DNA from: Pseudomonas asturiensis
Lineage (GTDB): Bacteria; Pseudomonadota; Gammaproteobacteria; Pseudomonadales; Pseudomonadaceae
Direction: 5' to 3'
Length of the DNA: 64,000 nucleotides
NCBI RefSeq assembly: GCF_900143095.1
Contig: NZ_FRDA01000005.1
Coordinates: 248,001-312,000 of the forward strand
Part shown: positions 44,401-52,628 of the stretch, piece after piece
Layout of the letters: each line of letters starts with the position of its first letter
Numbering within the stretch: position 1 is the stretch's first letter
The notes under the pieces: model-generated
Databases searched by the model: none
What the model was told of the DNA's origin: nothing
What the model saw: the letters and a program-made list of their open reading frames with translations, nothing else
Translations under genes and position numbers: made by a program

Positions 44401-45234
44401 CAGTCGTGCTGCCGTAATCGGAGCCATCAAGCTCTGAGTGATCTGGTGTTGAGCATTGAAGCCGGAAAAGGCCTTGAGCATGGCCTCGCCGTCGGGCTTG
44501 CCCTTATACAGCCTTTTGAAGCGCTCTTTTGAACACGTGAGATCAGGGCTGGTGCAGCGCTGGGTCCTCGCTGCGGCATCACGCTCCAGACGTTCCAGCC
44601 GGGCAGCGCTGAGCTGTATCTCCGAAAAGCACAGCTGGACGTCCAGCACGCGCTGATTGTTCCAGATGGCCGGCAGCCAGATATCGTCCAGCGCCACGCC
44701 GGTAGCGTTACGTTCTCCGGGTATAAAGCCATCGTCATGACGATAACGAGCGACGTCAATGTCATGGTAGGTCGTAACGGTATTGCTAATCCGTACTTCC
44801 ACTTCTCGCCAGAGCTTTTGCCGATAGAACACGTACACATAACCGGCGCGGGCCAGCACGGGTGTGCCCAGATCGTACGGCAGGTTCGAACCGGGCAGCG
44901 CCGCGAAAGGCAGCACCGGTACGACCTGATTGAATTGCGCGTCGGCCTGTCGTGGCGTGATCCGTGTGTCACCGAGCAATGGCAGCCGAATCGGTTCGCC
45001 CTCTGTGCTGACGATTTCGAGTTCAAGTTGCGCACCGGCGACGTGATCCCATACCTGCAGAACGCAACTGCATTGCTCGTCTTCCAGGGCTTCTGGTCGG
45101 GATGGATAGGTGCGTGAGCCATCCGCACTGCTCAGTACCAGTTTCTGACTGGCCTCATGATCCTTGCCGATAATCTGAACGATGAGTTTGCCGGTTTCGC
45201 AGGAGGGGCCGGCACTCATGTTGCCAATGGTCAT
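41449..45234 (-). CDS. VasX-like (BTH_I2691-type) T6SS effector, pore-forming type
   Basis: This 1261-residue protein has an N-terminal region of the toxin VasX/BTH_I2691 kind (about 1-300: RITPRQADAQFNQVVPVLPFAALPG, LARAGYVYVFYRQKLWREVEV), a central helical and coiled part (about 640-870), and a C-terminal region with several hydrophobic segments at about 978-1048 (SGALLAGVNLYD, GYLIMSAGGLATVVGSAFGG, GWLALLLLSIGIGLVLILSA), as in colicin-like pore formers. VasX of Vibrio cholerae permeabilises membranes. The gene overlaps the DUF4123 gene by 4 bases and the immunity candidate by 8. GC falls sharply near base 42600, so the C-terminal toxin part seems to have been swapped in. No signal peptide is seen, as expected for T6SS cargo. 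Confidence 0.82.
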   Translation of the reverse strand: MTIGNMSAGPSCETGKLIVQIIGKDHEASQKLVLSSADGSRTYPSRPEALEDEQCSCVLQVWDHVAGAQLELEIVSTEGEPIRLPLLGDTRITPRQADAQFNQVVPVLPFAALPGSNLPYDLGTPVLARAGYVYVFYRQKLWREVEVRISNTVTTYHDIDVARYRHDDGFIPGERNATGVALDDIWLPAIWNNQRVLDVQLCFSEIQLSAARLERLERDAAARTQRCTSPDLTCSKERFKRLYKGKPDGEAMLKAFSGFNAQHQITQSLMAPITAARLNLDQSVFPVSLVAPQRVRQPGYERLLDHPALYLCDLLGQFPAKAREQANAFLDEADNGRTLNDTLSLELSALADAMQARLPADDEDASDSLALWQAQPNAADVLNKARQRQVCGVLLDDSNHRIRHLRQRIDSHQQLFGICARYAIQHPHHASALLVHQLIIPPTIGGSKNPLNEVITSLSDSGRQAINQCTAAVQRMRVWRDMISVQNALVESLKRVTTLQTLADHLSLDGFEYVAALYDLSRTLTTLALSPSSVDPLAPGGNIVDAVTQVGFWEPQVSQGQTLLSQITNDRKHPLHVMLWPESDLETVCKPYEAPIDEDKNLGDGRFRATELARFEDFPVPVPDTQVTLDAALLASLLAGDSLQNFFLINSGKATTAALVGIFENLQGAVDAAENAVGKAEQTLASSKAKVASADVQSQSAINQLAQARDQPLSNARRININRQGRGVQQLRSMMPKRFGPAFLLKRNRVTPQHYVFGLEDLPTRSSMPNARYGEYLDPDGNPFRDIDPPVTPRGPLTSGEHHVLVIPRGHKTAQMIADINRKLKAAQEAGHAVRETEQAFVRARSGLSQAIENLDATKSGPVYRLLRSTRFCVGVLMLEIWNVGSEGDALRQTIREKNSVRAGAGLIAAITDLAIAGEALSVKLAGTQSTQILSRKIFYTISDEAAARWLGAKLGTALTKQLSLRLSAQLFSGALLAGVNLYDAWHASQWDDPAMYGYLIMSAGGLATVVGSAFGGTTVFMGLTPPGWLALLLLSIGIGLVLILSATPLETWLKSGPFGKADTIDQHLQDPTEALYRLISLLAGIRISISKNPVYEPQAKLNFRAEIPQSIRSADTIIRIESRLPGLIGSLDGLSINADCRLVRINGNLDKQGMYYKTAAEVRKLAELPKGQRISTGSLELFFSTPERVGTNNWSRHSHHFQWAIRAQFILTRGEEVRYFPAPAIKDKTRYSSAHAKPDFTKTNQPFWADEVIYGDTSNE

Positions 45235-46028
45235 TGAGTGAACTCCTTGTTCGGGTGAGGCTGTTGCAGCAGGCGTTGCAAGGCATTCAGGCGTTCTTCT
45301 CCTGTGCCGCCGTACTGGCGCGGTGGCGTTTCAAGGTCCGGGTGTTGTGCGCGCAACGAGAGGTAGCGATTCATGAGCGCCGGGTCTGTTGCAAAGCCGT
45401 GCGCCATGCCCTCGTCCAGATAAGCGAGTGCGTCTGGAAACGTTGTGCCGGTCTGCTTTTTCCACCAGCCGTAGGCAAAGCGTTCTCGCTCCTGGCGGCG
45501 AAAGGCGTCCTCATGGATGTCGCGCAGTCGTGGCGTGGTCGGCTGGGCCGCAGGTGTCCAGCGGGAGACGTGAGGATTGTCGAGGCTTATCCAGCGCTGA
45601 GTACCCTGTGCAAGATCTGCCCAGGTTCCGCCGTACCACGACAATCGGAAAATGGGCCCCAGCCACGGCGCGTTCTCTTCGGGCGCACCGGATGTAAAGA
45701 AGTAGCTCGCTGTTACAGGGTTCGAATAACGCAGAACGCCCCTGCGTATTCCGTCAAAGTGGATGATCAGCAGGTGCCTGAGATGTGCGAGCAGGGTGTC
45801 GTTCGAAAACGGACTTTCGATGATCAGCCCGGGCCAGTCTTCCGGGGCGCTGTGCACGGCCTGCACTAAGCTATAGTCGGCAGATGCCACCAGCCACAGC
45901 GGGCTTTTCTCGCGATGAGGCGCCAGTTCGGTCTTGTCGAACAGCACTTTGGGCCTGGGATCAGGCAGTAGCTGGTAGAGCTTTTCCAGCAGGTGATCGG
46001 TGCGTTCCAGCAGCAGGGAGGTGGTCAT
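45231..46028 (-). CDS. DUF4123 T6SS effector adaptor/chaperone
   Basis: The 265-residue protein contains the DUF4123 domain in its N-terminal half (TTSLLLERTDHLLEKLYQLLPDPRPKVLFDKTELAPHREKSPLWLVA, then LLIIHFDGIRRGVLRYSNPVTASYFF). DUF4123 proteins (Tec/VasW-type) load cognate effectors onto VgrG. Here it sits exactly between vgrG and the effector with ATGA overlaps on both sides, the expected arrangement for VasW-VasX. The C-terminal part, with RQERERFAYGWWKKQTG, is probably a helical extension that contacts the effector. Cytosolic. Confidence 0.9.
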   Translation of the reverse strand: MTTSLLLERTDHLLEKLYQLLPDPRPKVLFDKTELAPHREKSPLWLVASADYSLVQAVHSAPEDWPGLIIESPFSNDTLLAHLRHLLIIHFDGIRRGVLRYSNPVTASYFFTSGAPEENAPWLGPIFRLSWYGGTWADLAQGTQRWISLDNPHVSRWTPAAQPTTPRLRDIHEDAFRRQERERFAYGWWKKQTGTTFPDALAYLDEGMAHGFATDPALMNRYLSLRAQHPDLETPPRQYGGTGEERLNALQRLLQQPHPNKEFTQ

Positions 46029-48100
46029 TTTCTGTCTCCTTCCTGCAAGGCCTTGCGACAGCCGCAGTCGGGTAGCGGACAGTCCATGGGTGTGCCGCCT
46101 TCAGGCTTCTGGCAGAGTTCGACGATCGGAGCTGTTTCCGTCAGACGCTGCTTCAGCAACTCGCCTGCTTTTTCTGTCAGGACTTCCTTGACCAGCCCAG
46201 GCAGGCTCGGCAATGCGCCGCTGCCGGTGGCCGGTTGGCCTCCCGAGTTCAGCTTCACCAACGGCCCACTGACCGTCACCCCACCCGAATCGATCTTGAC
46301 GAAACTACCCCCCACCTTGAGGGTGACTTCCATCCCGGCCTCGATCACCACTTTGTCGCCCGCCTTGAAGTGAATCTCCTGGCCTGCGTCTGTCAGCAAG
46401 GCTTCCCCGACCTTGATGTGCCGCGTTCCACTGACGGTCAGGTGATCGTCGGTACGGACTTCAGTCAGCCGGTTGCCGTCGACCGCGTGGTGTTCCTCGG
46501 CCTTGAATTCGCTGTAGCTGTTGGCTTCGATCCGGTCGTGGCGTTCGTGGCCGACACGGATTTTCTGGTCGTGCTGGATGTTCTGGTCCCAGTCGCGTTG
46601 GGCGTGGATGTAGATCTGCTCCTGCCCGGCGCGGTCCTCGATGCGCAGTTCGTTGCTGCCTTTGCCGCCGGGGCTGCTCAGGGTCTTGAACACGCTGCGG
46701 GTCTGATGGGCTGGCAGCGGGTAGGGCGGGGTGTGTTCGGCGTGGTACAGGCAGCCGCTGATCAAGGGGCGGTCGGGATCGCCTTCCAGGAAGGTCACCA
46801 GCACTTCCATGCCGACCCTGGGAATGACCATACTGCCGTAACGATTACCCGCCCAGCTCGACGATACCCGCAGCCAGCAACTGCTCTGGTCATTGGCCTG
46901 GCCTTCGCGGTCCCAGTGGAATTGCACCTTGACCCGACCATGCCGATCACAGTGAATCTCCTCGCCCGCAGGCCCGGTCACGACGGCGGTCTGACTGCCG
47001 GCAATACGCGGTTTGGGATGTTGGATCGGCGGGCGGTACGTAGCGGTTTTGGGTGTGGCCCTGAAGGTGTTGCGATAGCCCTGACGCAATCCGCCTGCGC
47101 TGGAGGCATCAGCTGGCGCGGCTTCCTCCAGCACCTGCGGCTGCCTGCCTTCGTGACGCACGTCGGTCAGCAGCCAGAGCACATTCCAGGCGCCGTTCGG
47201 GTGTTCGCTCAGCGGCAGGAAATGGCCGCTGAGCAGCCGAGGCTGGTCGCTCTGACCTTCGGCCAGCCGATAGTCGTGCCGATGGCGTTCCAGTGCGCGA
47301 CTGGCCAGGTGAGCACCGCGGTCGCGGTGGCTAAACAGGCCGGGGTAATCGTAATCTTCAAGGTCGGGTCGGGCGTCGCCCGGCGCTGCACCCTGCATGG
47401 TCAGGCGCGGCTTTTCGAAGTGGTAGTCGCGGCGGGTGGTGCGGCTGGGTCGGGTTTCCAGACGCAGGTTGAAGCGTTTGATGACTGGCGTGTCGGCGAC
47501 CATGTCGCTGTCCTGTCGATAACTCACAGGCGCCAGTGTCGGGAACACCGCCTGGTCTTCGCCGAACACCAACTGGTGGGCGCTCAGGCTGTGTTCGAAG
47601 TGATAATGCAGGCCTTCTTCTTCGCACAGGCGCTGGATGAAGTGCAGGTCCGACTCGTGATACTGCACGCAGTATTCGCGTTCGATGTACACACTGGCGA
47701 GCTGGAAACGGTAGGTGGTGGCGAGCAGCCCGTGTTCTTCCAGCACCTGAGCGATGATCTGCGGCACGGTGCGGCGCTGGAAGATGCGTTGGTTGATGCG
47801 GTGGCCGAGGCGGGCCAGATGCGGGCGCAAGGTGATCGAGTACTGTGTCAGGCGATGGCCGGAATCGCCTTGGGCGATGCGGTCGATCAGCCCGTGAATG
47901 CCGCCATTGTCAGGCGCGAACTGTAGAAAGGCAGGGCGGTTGAGCAGGCTCTCGAGATCCAGCCCGGAAGACTCGCTGACCAGTTCCACCGTGAAAGCAA
48001 ACGGCTGGCTGATCGCTTCATGGCCGCTGAAGGCGAGTACCTTGAAGTCATGATCGACGCCATCCAGGATGAGCGTGAAAAAAGTCTGGTGGGCAGACAT
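46025..48100 (-). CDS. vgrG: Type VI secretion spike protein VgrG
   Basis: The start is the ATG at 48100, preceded by GAGGAGG at 7-8 bases; the frame extends to 48127 but lacks such a site. The 691-residue protein has the gp27-like N-terminal part (MSAHQTFFTLILDGVDHDFKVLAFSGHEAISQPF), a gp5 OB-fold (GRVKVQFHWDREGQANDQSSCWLRVSS), PRVGMEVLVTFLEGDPDRPLISG, and the needle region with repeated beta-helix segments (about 500-610). The short tail after TLKVGGSFVKIDSGGVTVSGP has four to five Cys (ELCQKPEGGTPMDCPLPDCGC) and no extra enzymatic domain. It punctures target cells and carries the downstream effector. No other T6SS structural genes are in the window. Confidence 0.95.
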   Translation of the reverse strand: MSAHQTFFTLILDGVDHDFKVLAFSGHEAISQPFAFTVELVSESSGLDLESLLNRPAFLQFAPDNGGIHGLIDRIAQGDSGHRLTQYSITLRPHLARLGHRINQRIFQRRTVPQIIAQVLEEHGLLATTYRFQLASVYIEREYCVQYHESDLHFIQRLCEEEGLHYHFEHSLSAHQLVFGEDQAVFPTLAPVSYRQDSDMVADTPVIKRFNLRLETRPSRTTRRDYHFEKPRLTMQGAAPGDARPDLEDYDYPGLFSHRDRGAHLASRALERHRHDYRLAEGQSDQPRLLSGHFLPLSEHPNGAWNVLWLLTDVRHEGRQPQVLEEAAPADASSAGGLRQGYRNTFRATPKTATYRPPIQHPKPRIAGSQTAVVTGPAGEEIHCDRHGRVKVQFHWDREGQANDQSSCWLRVSSSWAGNRYGSMVIPRVGMEVLVTFLEGDPDRPLISGCLYHAEHTPPYPLPAHQTRSVFKTLSSPGGKGSNELRIEDRAGQEQIYIHAQRDWDQNIQHDQKIRVGHERHDRIEANSYSEFKAEEHHAVDGNRLTEVRTDDHLTVSGTRHIKVGEALLTDAGQEIHFKAGDKVVIEAGMEVTLKVGGSFVKIDSGGVTVSGPLVKLNSGGQPATGSGALPSLPGLVKEVLTEKAGELLKQRLTETAPIVELCQKPEGGTPMDCPLPDCGCRKALQEGDRK

Positions 48101-48180
48101 CTCGAATACCTCCTCAGGAACAGGCAACCGTGCCCATCGAATGGAAAGCGCTATTTCAAGATACGTGCCTGATCTTTTTT

Positions 48181-48196
48181 ATTGTTTTAAAACAAT
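48181..48196. promoter_or_regulatory. Perfect palindrome upstream of vgrG
   Basis: ATTGTTTTAAAACAAT is a perfect 16-base palindrome 81 bases upstream of the vgrG ATG, within AT-rich sequence unlike its surroundings. It may be an operator or a melting region of the operon promoter. Confidence 0.4.
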
Positions 48197-48554
48197 AGGT
48201 TATTGGTTTTTCAGGATGGTCTTGATGGTTTTTTGAGCAGGATGGTCGCCCTGACTGCGCAATACTCTGCGCACTTGCGCAAGTGTTTGCGAAACAAGTC
48301 ATGCCACTGGCTGGCAAGGGTCATGTGCGTTTTGGACTGTCATCAGCGTGCAAAAAATTGCGCACTGGCGTTGTTCAGGTGGACCGATGGATGGAGGTCA
48401 GTTGCATCGACTCACGAGAGCGTTTCCGGGAGGGCGATGTTCACCTGAATAGTCTTGCGCGTCTTGAACCGGCCTGAGCGTCAGCTCGCAAGCGTCGGCG
48501 ACGGCGGCGCAGTGCCGGATGAGTTCGGATAGGCTGATGGCATGTTCCGCAGGC
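48197..48554. other. Gene-free stretch between vgrG promoter and MFS terminator
   Basis: No supported gene. Two short plus-strand frames (48203-48448 and 48283-48477) have no family features, low-complexity Cys/Trp-rich translation and no Shine-Dalgarno. A CTTGCGCAAG palindrome near 48273-48282 is the only local structure seen. Confidence 0.4.
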
Positions 48555-48584
48555 GAAAAAAAGCCAGACACAAGGTCTGGCTTT
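48555..48584 (-). terminator. Rho-independent terminator of the MFS gene
   Basis: On the minus strand AAAGCCAGAC-loop-GTCTGGCTTT is followed by a run of T, giving a classic 10-base-pair intrinsic terminator 19 bases after the MFS stop. Confidence 0.85.
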
Positions 48585-48602
48585 CAGGAGCGGGCAGCGG
48601 GG

Positions 48603-49928
48603 TCAGGCTGTTGCGCTGACCTTGACTGCCGACTGACGGCTGATGTGCAGGGCGACCAGGCTGCCAACGATGGTCAGTGCAGCCAGGGAGTACAACGCCA
48701 TGGTCGTCGAACCGGTCTGGTCCTTGATCCAGCCCACCAGATAAGGGCTGAGGAAGCCTGCCATCTGCCCGATCGAGTTGATCAGGGCCAGTCCGCCCGC
48801 TGCGACACTGGCGCTGAGCAGGGCGGTCGGCAGCGGCCAGAACATGGGCAGGCTGGTCAGTGCGCCCATGGTGGCGATGGTCAGGCCGAGGATGGCGATG
48901 AGCGGCACGGTGGCGAAGTTGGCGGCGATGATCAGGCCCGTTGCGCCCATCAGCATGGGCACCACCAGATGCCAGCGGCGCTCGTTGCGCAAGTCGGCAG
49001 AGCGGCCCACCAGCAGCATGAACACACCCGCCATCAGGTACGGCACGGCGCTGATCCAGCCGATCACCAGGGCGTCGCTGAAGCCCAGGTTCTTGATGAT
49101 CGAGGGCAGCCAGAAGTTGATCGCGTACACGCCGCTCTGAATGCAGAAGTAAATGAAGCCCAGAATCCAGATGAAGGGCATGGTCAGGACCGAGGCCACC
49201 GAGCTTTTGCCGTGCACAGGGCGGTTGAGTTCGTCCTGGGTGATGTCGGTCTTGACCCGTTGACGTTGCTCTGGCGTGAGCCAGCGTGCGTCTTCGACCT
49301 TGTCGCAGAGCAGGAAAAATGCCAGTACGCCCAGTGCGACGGTTGGCAGGCCCTGGATCAGGAACATCCACTGCCAGCCTGCCATGTCGCCCTGACCTGC
49401 GGCGAAGTGGTTGAGGATCCAGCCGGAGAACGGTCCGCCCAGCAGCCCGGACACCGGAATGGCCGACATGAACAGCGCCATGATCCGACCGCGTCGCTGG
49501 TTCGGGTACCAGCGCGAGAGATAAAGGACGATACCGGGAAAGAAGCCTGCTTCGGCCATGCCGGTCAAAAAGCGCAGCACATAGAACTCGACCGGTGTGG
49601 TGACGAACAACAGGCAGGTGGAGAACGTGCCCCAGGTGATCATCATCAGCCCGATCCAGCGCCGTGGGCCGAAGCGGTTCAGCGCCAGATTGCTGGGCAG
49701 GCCGCACAGTACGTAACCGATGAAGAAGATACCGGCACCCAGGCCGTAGACCGTTTCGCTGAAACTCAGGGCATCGAGCATCTGCAGCTTGGCGAATCCG
49801 ACATTCACGCGGTCCAGGTAGTTGAACAGGTAGCAGATAAAGATGAACGGGATAAGGCGCAGGGTGATGCGACGATAGACATGATTGCCGTCAGCGTCGC
49901 CAACCTCGCGAACCGGAGAGTTGGACAT
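48603..49928 (-). CDS. MFS transporter, anion:cation symporter (ACS) family
   Basis: The 441-residue protein has 12 membrane helices and the ACS-type signature in the first half: LIPFIFICYLFNYLDRVNVGFAKLQM and MAEAGFFPGIVLYLSRWYPNQRRGRIMALFMSAIPVSGLLGGPFSGWIL. ACS members (phthalate, tartrate, glucarate, hydroxyphenylacetate carriers) import organic anions with protons. It lies downstream of pobA on the same strand, across a 450-base gap with REP sequence, so aromatic acid import is possible but not secured. It is not a typical PcaK (AAHS family) by motif. The frame ends just before a strong terminator. Confidence 0.87.
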   Translation of the reverse strand: MSNSPVREVGDADGNHVYRRITLRLIPFIFICYLFNYLDRVNVGFAKLQMLDALSFSETVYGLGAGIFFIGYVLCGLPSNLALNRFGPRRWIGLMMITWGTFSTCLLFVTTPVEFYVLRFLTGMAEAGFFPGIVLYLSRWYPNQRRGRIMALFMSAIPVSGLLGGPFSGWILNHFAAGQGDMAGWQWMFLIQGLPTVALGVLAFFLLCDKVEDARWLTPEQRQRVKTDITQDELNRPVHGKSSVASVLTMPFIWILGFIYFCIQSGVYAINFWLPSIIKNLGFSDALVIGWISAVPYLMAGVFMLLVGRSADLRNERRWHLVVPMLMGATGLIIAANFATVPLIAILGLTIATMGALTSLPMFWPLPTALLSASVAAGGLALINSIGQMAGFLSPYLVGWIKDQTGSTTMALYSLAALTIVGSLVALHISRQSAVKVSATA

Positions 49929-50165
49929 GGCGTCAGTTCCTCAGAGCTTGTTATTTTTATGCAGCTTGCCGGGGGCCTCCCGATCATAGGGAGCCTGCAG
50001 ATAAAACGCTTTGGGGTTTTGCACGGCTGACGTGGGCGAGTGTTGTGTCATTGCACAAAGGACGGGCCGGTATGTGGCTTCATGCGATCAATCACACCAT
50101 GCATGATCGTTCCTCACGCGCTGTGCCCGGCGTTATCCATAGGTCTTGCTGCAACCGACGTGAGT

Positions 50166-50250
50166 GTGGGAGGCGGCTTGCCGGCGATGCTTTTTCTGAA
50201 GCGACTATCAGTGACTGAGCTGACGCCATCGCCGGCAAGCCGCCTCCCAC
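50166..50250. repeat. REPIN (GGCGGCTTGCCGGCGATG class)
   Basis: GTGGGAGGCGGCTTGCCGGC and GCCGGCAAGCCGCCTCCCAC are an inverted pair around a 45-base loop in the pobA-MFS gap. This is a third REP subfamily in the window. Confidence 0.88.
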
Positions 50251-50288
50251 GGGGTACGCATTCAGTCAGACACTTTGATGATTTCCCA

Positions 50289-50360
50289 TGCTCCCGCGTG
50301 GTAACGCCGCTCGGGACGCTCTGCGTCCGGGATGCCTGTCCATGCGGAGAGCGGGCAGGT
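50289..50360. repeat. DUF1534-type P. syringae intergenic repeat
   Basis: The segment with CTCCCGCGTGGTAACGCCGC and GGGACGCTCTGCGTCCGGG translates as a fragment containing NAARDALRPG, the hallmark of the so-called DUF1534 open frames. These are widely repeated extragenic sequences in P. syringae and not true proteins. Assignment is from recollection of that family. Confidence 0.55.
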
Positions 50361-50378
50361 CATCAGTTCGAAGTGCCT

Positions 50379-51635
<1,257 letters not shown>

Positions 51636-51714
51636 TTAATGGATGCCATCGAGATAAGAAGGCAATATCCAGCGCATTACCTGGACTTTTCGAGGGTCTG
51701 GCGAGGATTGATCA

Positions 51715-52584
51715 ATGCCCAGAACAGCGCCTGCTTCCATTCCTGTCTTCAAGCTTTATGGCGAGACCACGGCCTGGCCGACACCTGATCTTATTCACTG
51801 CGAGTCGATTCCCGAGCGCAGCAAGATGCATGAATGGGAGATCAAGCCCCATCGTCATGGCGATCTGGTCCAGTTGCTGTACGTGCAGTCAGGCCGGGCG
51901 GTGCTGAAGGTCGAAGACGTGGTGCATCAGGTCGATACGCCGTCCCTGCAGGTAGTTCCCGCGCTGAGTGTGCACACCTTCAAGTTTGCCGAAGACATTC
52001 AAGGGCACATCCTCAGCCTGGCGCGGCCGTTGGTGGAACAGCTGGAGGCGGCGCTGGACATCTCGGCCATCGGCACGGCCCGTTGTCATGCGTTGGGTGA
52101 AGACAGCGTTTATGTGGACACGCTGTTCAGCGCGATTGCCCGCGAGTACCGTCAGCGCCAACCGGGGCGCGACTTGATGTTGCAGTCGTTGATCAACGTG
52201 CTGATGGTCTGGCTCAGCCGACGAGGCAGCGAGCAGCGCGGCGATGATGCGCAGGTACAGGATCGTGGACGCGAGCATTTGCAGGTGTTCATGCATCAAC
52301 TGGAAGCCAGCTTTCGCGAGCACTGGTCCATCGAGCAGCACGCGCAGCAGATGGGGCTCAGCGCAGCGCACCTCAATGCCCTGTGCCGTCGGCTGTGCAA
52401 TCAGTCGGCGTTGCAGATCATCAACCAGCGGTTACTGCTGGAGGCCAAGCGCAATCTGGTCTACACGACCATGACGGTGAATCAGGTGTCCGACAGCCTC
52501 GGGTTTTCCGAGCCGGCGTATTTCTCCCGATTCTTCAAGCGCGCCACCGGGCAGTCACCCCGTCAGTTTCGTCAGCAGAAATAA
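51715..52584 (+). CDS. pobR: AraC-family regulator PobR
   Basis: This 289-residue protein has an N-terminal cupin-like sensing domain (about 20-150: HEWEIKPHRHGDLVQLLYVQSGRAVLKVED) and a C-terminal AraC double helix-turn-helix (about 190-289: HWSIEQHAQQMGLSAAHLNALCRRLCNQSALQIINQRLLLEAKRNLVYT, then VSDSLGFSEPAYFSRFFKRATGQSPRQFR). It is divergent from pobA and should activate it when 4-hydroxybenzoate is present, as reported for AraC-type PobR in pseudomonads. A strong bidirectional terminator separates it from ppnN. Confidence 0.9.
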   Translation: MPRTAPASIPVFKLYGETTAWPTPDLIHCESIPERSKMHEWEIKPHRHGDLVQLLYVQSGRAVLKVEDVVHQVDTPSLQVVPALSVHTFKFAEDIQGHILSLARPLVEQLEAALDISAIGTARCHALGEDSVYVDTLFSAIAREYRQRQPGRDLMLQSLINVLMVWLSRRGSEQRGDDAQVQDRGREHLQVFMHQLEASFREHWSIEQHAQQMGLSAAHLNALCRRLCNQSALQIINQRLLLEAKRNLVYTTMTVNQVSDSLGFSEPAYFSRFFKRATGQSPRQFRQQK

Positions 52585-52612
52585 AAACGGGGCGCTGTTC
52601 AGCGCCCCGTTT
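52585..52612. terminator. Bidirectional terminator between pobR and ppnN
   Basis: AAACGGGGCGCTG-TT-CAGCGCCCCGTTT: a perfect 13-base-pair stem starting at the pobR stop, with A-rich and T-rich sides serving both convergent genes. Confidence 0.85.
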
Positions 52613-52628
52613 GCGTGCGATCGGTTTA

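Noticed and set aside
46235..47926. A 563-codon open frame on the plus strand opposite vgrG
   Set aside because: Antisense to a gene with unmistakable VgrG domains; its translation has no recognisable family and reflects high-GC codon bias.
48203..48477. Two small plus-strand frames after the vgrG promoter
   Set aside because: No Shine-Dalgarno, unusual Cys/Trp content and no recognisable domain.
48519..50030. A 503-codon plus-strand frame opposite the MFS gene
   Set aside because: Translation is rich in Gln/His/Arg as expected for the complement of hydrophobic codons; the opposite strand encodes a clear 12-helix carrier.
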